Source: Oscillospiraceae bacterium (GTDB lineage Bacteria > Bacillota_A > Clostridia > Oscillospirales > Oscillospiraceae). From it: a stretch of DNA of 17,620 nucleotides. How positions within the stretch are numbered: position 1 is the stretch's first letter; every line of letters starts with the position of its first letter. Made by a program: the position numbers and the translations under genes. Of the stretch, positions 8,701 through 15,245 are shown piece after piece. The stretch spans positions 1-17,620 of the forward strand of contig JAGBAI010000017.1 in assembly GCA_017939025.1 (NCBI GenBank), read 5' to 3'. Below the pieces are notes generated by a model that was given only the letters and a program-made list of their open reading frames with translations, was not told the origin of the DNA and ran no database searches.

Positions 8701-8916
8701 TCAATAAAAACTGGAAACAAAATCGGCCATAAACGGAAGAAATTCATCTACCGTTACATAATCACCCTTTCGGGGAATCAAAGCCCAGCGGGCCTGGACA
8801 GCAGGCTCTGGATCGTGTTGTGCTTCCATGATGGCTGCTTGAATTTCCTTTCGGACATATTCCGGTGTAGTATGGAGTTCGTGGGCTACTTGTTCAATTA
8901 CTTCATTAACGGTCAT
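8701..8916 (-). CDS. Small Spo0A C-terminal-like helical protein
   Basis: A 71-residue acidic protein beginning MTVNEVIEQVAHELHTTPEY. It resembles small clostridial proteins that are often labelled as Spo0A C-terminal-domain-like, with a shared middle pattern of the type DPEPAVQARWALIPRKGDYVT followed by an EFLPFMADFV helix. The ATG at 8916 is chosen because AAGGGGA lies about eight bases upstream; the frame runs open to 8997 but that part contains the promoter. A TTGACA-N17-TACAAT promoter reads straight into it. It is divergent from the XRE regulator and shares with it an inverted repeat. The function is unknown; the Spo0A-like label rests on memory of the family and does not imply a sporulation role. 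Confidence 0.7.
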   Translation of the reverse strand: MTVNEVIEQVAHELHTTPEYVRKEIQAAIMEAQHDPEPAVQARWALIPRKGDYVTVDEFLPFMADFVSSFY

Positions 8917-8946
8917 GTGTTTATTCCCCTTTTTGGTATATTGTTG

Positions 8947-8975
8947 ATTGTAGAACAGAAAATGACTTGTGTCAA
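8947..8975 (-). promoter_or_regulatory. Sigma-A promoter of the small Spo0A-C-like gene
   Basis: On the minus strand TTGACA (8975-8970), 17-base spacer, TACAAT (8952-8947). It is close to consensus, and the -35 box sits inside the left arm of the inverted repeat at 8966-8998, so a protein bound there would block it. Confidence 0.75.
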
Positions 8976-8998
8976 TAGCGTTATGCCATTGACACAAG
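8966..8998. promoter_or_regulatory. Inverted repeat, candidate operator between divergent genes
   Basis: Perfect 11-base arms CTTGTGTCAAT (8966-8976) and ATTGACACAAG (8988-8998) with an 11-base centre. It overlaps the -35 box of the minus promoter and lies 49 bases before the XRE start. The arm spacing puts the half-site centres about two helical turns apart, which suits a dimeric regulator. Binding by the neighbouring XRE protein is inference. Confidence 0.6.
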
Positions 8999-9046
8999 GT
9001 TTATATCAAAAAGAAGGTGGGATAAAATATCTATGAGGTGAGACGC

Positions 9047-9271
9047 ATGGATATGAAGTACAAATCACGTTATGAAAAGTTTGGGCTGAACGTGGTTTAT
9101 TATAGAAAACGGAAGAAGCTTACACAGCTTCAATTGGCGGAGCTTGTGGATGTTGACCGCAGTCATATCAGTGCTATTGAACTTGGCAATGTAGGTGTTT
9201 CTTTTGATGTGATATTTCGTCTTTGCGATGTTTTGGAAATAGAACCTAAGGAATTGTTTGATTTTCGTTGA
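9047..9271 (+). CDS. XRE/Cro-CI-type transcriptional regulator
   Basis: A 74-residue DNA-binding protein that is essentially one HTH_3 domain. The helix-turn-helix runs through LTQLQLAELVDVDRSHISAI, followed by IFRLCDVLEIEPKELF, the usual last helices. It has no sensor or dimerisation domain of its own. The ATG at 9047 is preceded by GAGGTGA five bases upstream; a GTG at 9038 lies inside that site and an ATG at 9053 is the next alternative. It is transcribed away from the small Spo0A-C-like gene and probably controls the shared intergenic region. Its base composition is clearly more AT-rich than the neighbouring housekeeping genes, which suggests separate ancestry. Confidence 0.88.
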   Translation: MDMKYKSRYEKFGLNVVYYRKRKKLTQLQLAELVDVDRSHISAIELGNVGVSFDVIFRLCDVLEIEPKELFDFR

Positions 9272-9337
9272 GTAAAATTATTGTGTTTGCTTATGCTCCC
9301 TTTTGGATTACACTTCTGATAAGGTTGTAGGCTTTCA

Positions 9338-9379
9338 AAAAAATAACGCCGTCTCAGAAGAGTCGGCGTTATTTTTATT
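9338..9379. terminator. Terminator after argS, also usable by the XRE gene
   Basis: Stem AAATAACGCCG (9341-9351) / CGGCGTTATTT (9364-9374), extended inward by CTC/GAG after one T-T mismatch. The minus strand ends in TTTTTT (A-run at 9338-9343), making a strong terminator for argS; the plus strand has ATTTTTATT. Confidence 0.88.
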
Positions 9380-9385
9380 GGATTC

Positions 9386-11137
9386 TTACATTTTTTCCGG
9401 AGCGGAGAAGCCCAGAATATTGATACAGGTTTCCAGAATGTTCTTTGCCAGGGCGATCAGGGCGATGTGGCCTGCCTTGACAGCTTCGTTTTCTTCCTTG
9501 AGGATGGGGGTCTCGTGGTAGAATTTGTTGACGCAGCCGGCCAGCTCATAGATGTAGGCACAGACCAGATTGGGGGCGCTGGATTTCAGAGCGCTTTCCA
9601 GTGCAGGGCCAAACTTGGTGATTGCCAGCATCAGATCCTTGGCATACTGGTTGGCAGGTGCCTGGATGGGCAGCTGCTCATATGCACCGTAACGGTTCAG
9701 GATGGACTTGATGCGAACGATGGTGTACAGGATATAAGGGCCGGTGTTGCCTTCAAAGGCGGCAAACTTGTCCATATCGAACACATAGTTCTTGGTGGGC
9801 TGGTTGCTGAGGTCACCGTATTTCAGGGCGGCCAGAGCGATCTTGGCGGTAGTGGCATCCACATCTTCCTCGGAGACGATCTTGTTCTCCACCACCTTTG
9901 CCCGGACGAATTCGGTCATGTCGGCAATCAGCTGCTCTAAGCGCATAACGCCGCCGTCGCGGGTCTTGAAGGGCTTACCGTCCTTGCCGTTCATGGTGCC
10001 GAAGCCCAGATGGGTCAGGGGGAAATCTGCGGGCACAATGCCGCCCTTTTTGGCAGCCCGGAATACCTGCTCAAAGTGCAGGGACTGACGTCCGTCCGTG
10101 ATGTAGAACATCTCATCAGGCTTGAAGTCCTGCATACGCTGCACCATGGTGGCCAGGTCTGTGGTGGCGTAAATGGCGGAGCCGTCGGATTTCACCAGAA
10201 TGCAGGGGGGAACTTCCTTCTTGTCAGATTCCTCCGCAACGGGAATGACCCAGGCACCTTCGCTCTGAACAGCCAGCCCTCTGGCCTTGAAGTCCTCCAC
10301 CATAGCGGGGATGAAGGGATCGGCATCGCTTTCGCCCAGCCAGGCTTCAAAGTGGACATCCAGATTGTCGTAGATCCGGGTCATATCCGCTACGGACAGC
10401 TTCATGATGTGCTGCCAGATGGCCCGGTAACCGGGACGGCCGGACTGGAGCTCGAAGGTAGCGGTGTGAGCCCGATCGGCAAAGTCCTCGTCCACCTTCT
10501 TCTTGGCGGAAGCGGCAGGATAGATCTCCTCCAGCTCAGCCAGGGTAAAGGGGGGCTCGGAAGGATACTCGCCGGTATAGTCGGAATCAAAGTAGCACAG
10601 ATCCGGCTGGCGCTCCTGCAGTTCGGTGATGATCAGACCCATCTGCAGTCCCCAGTCACCTAAGTGAATGTCGCCGATGGTGTTGTAGCCGAAGAATTTA
10701 TAAAGCCGCTTGATGCTCTCACCGATGATGGCAGAGCGCAGGTGGCCGATGTGCAGAGGCTTGGCCACATTGGGGCCGCCGTAGTCCACCACGATGGTCT
10801 TGCCAGCGCCGGGCTGGGAAATGCCGAACTTTTCGGCAGTACGCATTTGCTCCAGATAAGCGGTGAGGAAAGCGTCGCTGAGCTTTAAGTTGATGAAGCC
10901 GGGCATGACAGCATCGATCATGGCAAAGTCAGCAGCATCCAGCTTTTCTGCCACAGCTTTGGCAATCTGGATGGGGGCACACTTATACTTTTTTGCAGCA
11001 GCAAGGGCACCGTTGCACTGGTATTCGCACAGGTCAGGCCGGTTGGAAACCGTCACCCGGCCGAAGTCCGCCTCGTAACCGGCTTCTTCAAAAGCGCGGC
11101 GCATTTTGGCGGTGATAATATCGAGAATTTTTTCCAT
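9386..11137 (-). CDS. argS: Arginyl-tRNA synthetase
   Basis: Class I synthetase that charges tRNA-Arg with arginine in the cytoplasm; 583 residues, within the family range. An N-terminal Add-1 domain (about 1-105) precedes the catalytic core with GGPNVAKPLHIGHLRSA, an exact HIGH motif at residues 129-132. The KMSKS counterpart is degenerate, KTRDGG at 391-396, as in many ArgRS. A DALR-type anticodon-binding domain forms the C-terminus (about 460-583, with NKFYHETPIL and a Gly-Phe-rich end). AAAGGA lies about eight bases before the ATG. No T-box leader or promoter is visible in the 100 bases upstream, which are mostly a palindromic repeat, so transcription probably enters from the ABC-F gene on the same strand. 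Confidence 0.97.
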   Translation of the reverse strand: MEKILDIITAKMRRAFEEAGYEADFGRVTVSNRPDLCEYQCNGALAAAKKYKCAPIQIAKAVAEKLDAADFAMIDAVMPGFINLKLSDAFLTAYLEQMRTAEKFGISQPGAGKTIVVDYGGPNVAKPLHIGHLRSAIIGESIKRLYKFFGYNTIGDIHLGDWGLQMGLIITELQERQPDLCYFDSDYTGEYPSEPPFTLAELEEIYPAASAKKKVDEDFADRAHTATFELQSGRPGYRAIWQHIMKLSVADMTRIYDNLDVHFEAWLGESDADPFIPAMVEDFKARGLAVQSEGAWVIPVAEESDKKEVPPCILVKSDGSAIYATTDLATMVQRMQDFKPDEMFYITDGRQSLHFEQVFRAAKKGGIVPADFPLTHLGFGTMNGKDGKPFKTRDGGVMRLEQLIADMTEFVRAKVVENKIVSEEDVDATTAKIALAALKYGDLSNQPTKNYVFDMDKFAAFEGNTGPYILYTIVRIKSILNRYGAYEQLPIQAPANQYAKDLMLAITKFGPALESALKSSAPNLVCAYIYELAGCVNKFYHETPILKEENEAVKAGHIALIALAKNILETCINILGFSAPEKM

Positions 11138-11151
11138 ATCGTTTTCCTTTC

Positions 11152-11226
11152 GTAGGGGGCGATGCCCACATCGCCCCGGTATGGGTTACACTGCGGAAAA
11201 GGGCCGATGTGGGCATCGGCCCCTAC
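11152..11226. repeat. Long palindromic repeat, type A, between ABC-F and argS
   Basis: Two 26-base arms (11152-11177 and 11201-11226) are inverted copies of each other with 24 of 26 positions paired. The core GATGCCCACATCG lies in both arms, the outer ends are GTAGGGG / CCCCTAC, and the centre is 23 bases. RNA of either strand would form a long hairpin. There is no T-tract. Related copies lie at 12986-13071 and 17388-17462. Confidence 0.85.
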
Positions 11227-11237
11227 AGGCGCAGGAT

Positions 11238-12839
11238 TTACTTCTTATTCTGAGCCATCCATTCCAGATAATCATCGTAAGTGCCGTACTTGTCGATGAT
11301 GGTGCCGTCGGGCTGGAAGGCGATGACGCGGTTACAGGTGGAGGTCAGCATTTCGTGGTCATGGGATGCAAGCAGGACAACGCCGGGGAAGGCTTCCAGA
11401 CCCTTGTTGACAGCCTGGATGGATTCCATGTCCAGGTGGTTGGTGGGCTGATCCAGCAGGACAACGTTGGCACCGGAGAGCATCATTTTGGACAGCATAC
11501 AGCGAACCTTTTCGCCACCGGACAGGACGTTGACGGGCTTGAACACATCTTCGTTGCTGAACAGCATCCGGCCCAGGAAGCCGCGCAGGTATACGTCGTC
11601 CTTCTTGGCAGAATACTGGCGCAGCCAGTCCACCAGCTCCATCTTGTTGCCTTCGAAATATTCTGAGTTATCCTTGGGCAGGTAAGAACGGATGGTGGAA
11701 ACGCCCCACTTGATGCTGCCTTCGTCCGGCTCCAGCTCGCCCATGAGGATCTTGAACAGGGCAGTCTGAGCCAGCTCGTTTTCACCCACAAAGGCGATCT
11801 TATCAGTGCGGTTGACGGAGAAGTAGACCTTGTCCAGCAGCTTGACGCCGTCCACGGTGACGGAAACGTCCTTGACGGTCAGAACATCCTTGCCCAGTTC
11901 CCGCTCCTGCATGAAACCAACGAAGGGATAGCGGCGGGTGGAGCAGGGCATTTCCTCAACGGTCAGCTTGTCCAGCAGCTTACGGCGGGCGGTCGCCTGC
12001 TTGGCCTTGGACTTGTTGGCGGAGAAACGCTGGATGAACAGCTGCAGCTCTTCAATCTTTTCCTGGTTCTTCTTGTTTTTGTTGCGGATCATGGCCTGAA
12101 CCATCTGGGAGGACTCGTACCAGAAGTCGTAGTTACCCACGTACATCTTGATCTTACCGTAGTCGATATCGACAGTGTGGGTGCAGACGGTATTCAGGAA
12201 GTGGCGGTCATGGGAAACGGCGATGACCATGCCGGGGAAGTCCAGCAGGAAGTCTTCCAGCCAGTTGATGGCTTCGATGTCCAGGTTATTGGTGGGCTCG
12301 TCCAGCATGATGATGTCGGGGTTGCCGAACAGTGCCTGAGCCAGCAGAACCTTCACCTTCAGACGGGGGTCGGTGTCGGCCATCATATCGTAGTGCATGT
12401 CAGTGCCGATGCCCAGACCCTGCAGCAGACGGGAAGCGTCGGATTCTGCCTCCCAGCCGCCCAGCTCGGCAAACTCCGCTTCCAGGTCCGCAGCCCGGAG
12501 GCCATCCTCGTCGGAGAAGTCGGGCTTTTCATAGATGGCGTCCTTTTCCTTCATCACATCATACAGGTGCTGGTTGCCCATGATGACGGTATCCAGAATG
12601 GAGAATTCGTCATAGGCGTTCTGATTCTGCTTCAGAACGGAAACACGCTTGTCGGGATCCACATTGACAGCGCCGGTGGTGGAATCCAGCTCACCGGTAA
12701 GGATCCGCAGGAAGGTGGACTTACCGGCGCCGTTGGCACCGATGATGCCGTAACAGTTGCCGGGAAGGAATTGCAGGTCAACATGCTGGAACAGCCACTG
12801 GCCGCCAAACTGCATACCGAGATTACTAACTGTGATCAT
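11238..12839 (-). CDS. ABC-F family ATPase (YkpA/YbiT/EttA-like) with one degenerate ATP site
   Basis: Soluble twin-ATPase protein of 533 residues that by family acts on ribosomes in translation or antibiotic protection; no membrane segments. Domain 1: Walker A GANGAGKS (34-41), Walker B IIMLDEPTNNLD (Glu181), H-loop SHD (209-211), but the signature is DTDPRLKVKV (155-164) instead of LSGGQ. The linker (about 230-295) is a charged helical hairpin rich in Lys, ending FSANKSKAKQATARRKLLDKL, of the short P-site-tRNA-contact type. Domain 2: Walker A is GENELAQT (352-359) with Gln358 where the ATP-binding Lys belongs, Walker B ends DQPTNHLD with Gln464 instead of catalytic Glu, while the signature LSGGEK (439-444) and His493 are intact. 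There is no long C-terminal extension. AAGGAG lies about eight bases before the ATG. It lies 100 bases upstream of argS on the same strand. Confidence 0.9.
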   Translation of the reverse strand: MITVSNLGMQFGGQWLFQHVDLQFLPGNCYGIIGANGAGKSTFLRILTGELDSTTGAVNVDPDKRVSVLKQNQNAYDEFSILDTVIMGNQHLYDVMKEKDAIYEKPDFSDEDGLRAADLEAEFAELGGWEAESDASRLLQGLGIGTDMHYDMMADTDPRLKVKVLLAQALFGNPDIIMLDEPTNNLDIEAINWLEDFLLDFPGMVIAVSHDRHFLNTVCTHTVDIDYGKIKMYVGNYDFWYESSQMVQAMIRNKNKKNQEKIEELQLFIQRFSANKSKAKQATARRKLLDKLTVEEMPCSTRRYPFVGFMQERELGKDVLTVKDVSVTVDGVKLLDKVYFSVNRTDKIAFVGENELAQTALFKILMGELEPDEGSIKWGVSTIRSYLPKDNSEYFEGNKMELVDWLRQYSAKKDDVYLRGFLGRMLFSNEDVFKPVNVLSGGEKVRCMLSKMMLSGANVVLLDQPTNHLDMESIQAVNKGLEAFPGVVLLASHDHEMLTSTCNRVIAFQPDGTIIDKYGTYDDYLEWMAQNKK

Positions 12840-12876
12840 TTCGTACTCCTTATATTTTCATTTTATTATTAACAGA

Positions 12877-12906
12877 TCAAATGCCCGCAGGCGCATAGTC
12901 ATACAT
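12877..12906 (-). CDS. Possible nine-codon leader peptide before the ABC-F gene
   Basis: On the minus strand ATG at 12906 opens MYDYAPAGI and a TGA, 37 bases before the ABC-F ATG. Two further ATGs in another frame (12902 and 12896) open overlapping frames of 14 and 12 codons (MTMRLRAFDLLIIK) that run to a TGA at about 12858. A hairpin-forming stretch (12881-12896) lies within all of them. No clear Shine-Dalgarno precedes any of these ATGs, and the predicted transcript start is at or just after the first one. ABC-F resistance genes are often controlled by such leaders, but translation here is unproven. Confidence 0.3.
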   Translation of the reverse strand: MYDYAPAGI

Positions 12907-12910
12907 TCTA

Positions 12911-12938
12911 ATGATACCATATTTTTGGAAATAATCAA
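12911..12938 (-). promoter_or_regulatory. Sigma-A promoter of the ABC-F/argS unit
   Basis: On the minus strand TTGATT (12938-12933), 16-base spacer, TATCAT (12916-12911). The leader from the predicted start to the ABC-F ATG is about 65 bases. No other promoter is visible before argS. Confidence 0.55.
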
Positions 12939-12985
12939 TAAAAATGTGAAAGAAAAATTGGTGAATTAACAGAGAAAACCAGACC

Positions 12986-13071
12986 ATAGAGGGCGATGCC
13001 CACATCGGCCCTATGTATATGATTCCGAGGAGGAAACAAAAGGGTGATGTGGGCATCGGCCCTTTCCCTAT
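12986..13071. repeat. Long palindromic repeat, type A, upstream of htpG
   Basis: Arms around 12989-13011 and 13041-13063 share the core GATGCCCACATC with the copy at 11152-11226 and pair with one bulge and few mismatches; the outer ends read ATAGAGGG and CCCTAT rather than GTAGGGG. It lies between the divergent ABC-F and htpG promoters, and the centre is about 29 bases. Confidence 0.75.
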
Positions 13072-13114
13072 AGAGAAGATTTATGAACGAATATAAAACA
13101 ATTTGTGAAAGGGC

Positions 13115-13142
13115 TTGCATTTTTTACAAGGTGCGATATAAT
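13115..13142 (+). promoter_or_regulatory. Sigma-A promoter of htpG
   Basis: TTGCAT (13115-13120), 16-base spacer, TATAAT (13137-13142). The CIRCE operator begins two bases after the -10 box, so it covers the transcription start. Confidence 0.85.
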
Positions 13143-13143
13143 A

Positions 13144-13170
13144 TTAGCACTCTGAAAGCTTGAGTGCTAA
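13144..13170. promoter_or_regulatory. CIRCE operator (HrcA binding site)
   Basis: TTAGCACTC (13144-13152), nine-base spacer, GAGTGCTAA (13162-13170): an exact match to the CIRCE consensus. HrcA, helped by GroEL, represses promoters with this site until heat or misfolded protein frees them. It is placed at the transcription start and in the 5' leader of htpG. Confidence 0.97.
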
Positions 13171-13194
13171 AACTGAAAGGATTTGAATTTACTT

Positions 13195-15105
13195 ATGGAA
13201 AAGATGCAGTTTAAAGCAGAATCCCAGCGTCTGCTGGATCTCATGATCAATTCTATCTATACCCACCGTGAGATCTTCCTCCGGGAGATCATCTCCAACG
13301 CCTCCGATGCCATTGATAAGCTGGCTTATACCGCGTTGACCGATGACAAGGTGGGGCTGAATCGTGACCAGTTTGCCATCACCATTACCCGGGATGCGGA
13401 CAACCGTATCTTGACTGTCTCTGACAACGGCATCGGCATGTCCCGGAATGAGCTGGAAGAAAACCTGGGTACCATTGCCAAGTCCGGCTCCCTGGGCTTC
13501 AAGCAGGCCATGGAAAAGCAGGAGGACATTGACATCATCGGCCAGTTCGGTGTGGGCTTCTATTCCGCCTTCATGGTAGCCTCCTCTATCACCGTCATTA
13601 CCAGAAAATACGGCGAAGATACCGCCTGGAAGTGGATCTCTGACGGTGCCGACGGTTACACCATTGAGGAAACCACCAAGGCCGCTCCCGGTACTGACAT
13701 CATTATGACCATCAAGGCTGACACCGAGGAGGATAAATACTCCGAATTCCTGGAAGAGTACCGCCTGCGCTCTCTGGTAAAGAAGTATTCCGATTACATC
13801 CGTTACCCCATCCAGATGGAGGTCACCAAGTCCCGTCCTGTGGAGGATGACGAGGAAATCGAGGCGGAGGGTGAATATAAGGCACCCAAGTATGAGTCTT
13901 ATGTGGAAATGGAGACTCTGAACTCCATGGTACCTCTGTGGCAGCGCAATAAGAAGGATGTGACTGAGGAGGAGTACAATTCCTTCTACCAGGACAAGTT
14001 CTTTGACTATACCAAACCCCTGCGTACCATCCATTTCAGCGCTGAGGGTACTGTTTCCTACAAGGCTCTGCTGTACATTCCCGGCAAGGCTCCCTATGAC
14101 TTCTATACCAAGGACTTTAAGCGCGGTCTGCAGCTGTACAGCGCCGGTGTGATGATCATGGAAAACTGCGAGGATCTGCTGCCGGAGCACTTCCGCTTCG
14201 TCCGGGGCATCGTGGACAGCCAGGATCTGTCTCTGAATATCAGCCGCGAAATGCTCCAGCATAACCGCCAGCTGACCATTATTGCCCGGAATATTGAGAA
14301 GAAAATCAAGTCCGAGCTGAAGAACATGCTGGAAAATGACCGGGAGAAGTATGAGGAATTCTACACCGCCTTCGGCCGGCAGCTGAAGTACGGTACGGTG
14401 GCCGATTACGGTGCCCATAAGGATTCCTGCAAGGATCTGCTGCTGTTCTGGAGCCACAAGCAGGGTAAGAACATTTCCCTCAAGGAATATGTGGAGGCCA
14501 TGTCTGAGGGACAGGAGAAGATCTACTTCGTTCCCGGCGAAAGCAAGGAGCACCTTGCCAAGCTGCCCCAGGTGGATGTCCTGAGCAAGAAGGGCTATGA
14601 TGTGCTGCTGTTTACTGAGGATGTGGATGAGTTCATTCCCCAGACTCTGGTGAACTATATGGAAAAGGACTTCTGCAACGCTTCTTCTGAGGATCTGGGC
14701 CTCCAGTCCGAGGAGGAGAAGAAGGAAGCTGAAGAAAAGGCGGAGAATCTGAAGGGCTTCCTGACCTTTGTCAAGGAAACGCTGGGGGATGCAGTCAAGG
14801 AAGTGAAGCTGTCCTCCAACCTGGGCAGCTATCCTGTGTGCATGACCCCTGCTGATGGCATGAGCTTTGAGATGGAGAAGTACATGAAGAAGGCCAATCC
14901 TGAATTTGCCTTCGCTGTTGGCCGGATCCTGGAACTGAATGCGGATCACGAAGCGGTTCAGGCCATGCAGAAGGCCATGACCGAGGATCCCATGAAGGCC
15001 AAGGACTATGCCAAGCTTCTGTGCTGCCAGGCCCAGCTGATGGCTCAGCTGCCTCTGGACGATCCCTTTGAATATACTGAGCTGGTTTGCAGACTGATGA
15101 AGTAA
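13195..15105 (+). CDS. htpG: Molecular chaperone HtpG (Hsp90)
   Basis: Cytoplasmic dimeric Hsp90 chaperone of 636 residues. The N-terminal GHKL ATPase carries the N-box EIISNASDA (Glu31, Asn35, Asp38), DNGIGM (77-82) and the lid region GQFGVGFYSAF (116-126). The middle domain includes the conserved catalytic-loop region LNISREMLQ near residue 345, and the C-terminal dimerisation domain follows an acidic Glu/Lys-rich stretch. I chose ATG 13195; AAAGGA lies about 13 bases upstream, longer than ideal. A TTG at 13183 is in frame but sits almost on the same site (one to two bases), and the family usually starts close to KMQFKAES. It is controlled by a perfect CIRCE. A palindrome without T-tract follows the stop. 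Confidence 0.97.
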   Translation: MEKMQFKAESQRLLDLMINSIYTHREIFLREIISNASDAIDKLAYTALTDDKVGLNRDQFAITITRDADNRILTVSDNGIGMSRNELEENLGTIAKSGSLGFKQAMEKQEDIDIIGQFGVGFYSAFMVASSITVITRKYGEDTAWKWISDGADGYTIEETTKAAPGTDIIMTIKADTEEDKYSEFLEEYRLRSLVKKYSDYIRYPIQMEVTKSRPVEDDEEIEAEGEYKAPKYESYVEMETLNSMVPLWQRNKKDVTEEEYNSFYQDKFFDYTKPLRTIHFSAEGTVSYKALLYIPGKAPYDFYTKDFKRGLQLYSAGVMIMENCEDLLPEHFRFVRGIVDSQDLSLNISREMLQHNRQLTIIARNIEKKIKSELKNMLENDREKYEEFYTAFGRQLKYGTVADYGAHKDSCKDLLLFWSHKQGKNISLKEYVEAMSEGQEKIYFVPGESKEHLAKLPQVDVLSKKGYDVLLFTEDVDEFIPQTLVNYMEKDFCNASSEDLGLQSEEEKKEAEEKAENLKGFLTFVKETLGDAVKEVKLSSNLGSYPVCMTPADGMSFEMEKYMKKANPEFAFAVGRILELNADHEAVQAMQKAMTEDPMKAKDYAKLLCCQAQLMAQLPLDDPFEYTELVCRLMK

Positions 15106-15113
15106 CTATAAAT

Positions 15114-15144
15114 TTGTAGGGCGGGGCATGACCCCGCCCTACAA
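15114..15144. repeat. Short GTAGGG-type palindrome after htpG
   Basis: Perfect 13-base arms TTGTAGGGCGGGG (15114-15126) and CCCCGCCCTACAA (15132-15144) around CATGA. The core is identical to the element at 5048-5073. No T-tract follows, though the stem is strong enough to stabilise the htpG mRNA 3' end. Confidence 0.85.
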
Positions 15145-15186
15145 GTGCATATATGTAGCGTTCAACGTAAATTTACACATTTTTCA

Positions 15187-15215
15187 TTGCATGAATATAT
15201 CCTCTGTGGTAAACT
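15187..15215 (+). promoter_or_regulatory. Candidate sigma-A promoter of the 210-residue membrane protein gene
   Basis: TTGCAT (15187-15192), 17-base spacer, TAAACT (15210-15215), 30 bases before the ATG. Confidence 0.55.
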
Positions 15216-15245
15216 ATCGGAAAACAGAGAAAGAGAGGAATATCT

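Noticed and set aside
11138..11237. T-box or other riboswitch before argS
   Set aside because: Neither the T-box AGGGTGG-type core nor a specifier stem was found; the region is a palindromic repeat.
13183..13194. TTG start for htpG four codons upstream
   Set aside because: It practically overlaps the only ribosome site, and Hsp90 proteins usually start near the KMQFKAES segment. The ATG at 13195 is preferred although its spacing is long.
13189..14949. Minus-strand open frame of 586 codons opposite htpG
   Set aside because: It is fully antisense to a clear Hsp90 gene, has no ribosome site or promoter, and its composition is that of a reverse-complement shadow.
15114..15144. Calling the GC-rich palindrome after htpG a Rho-independent terminator
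   Set aside because: The stem is strong but is followed by AGTGCATATA, not a T-tract, and the same element occurs elsewhere as a dispersed repeat.
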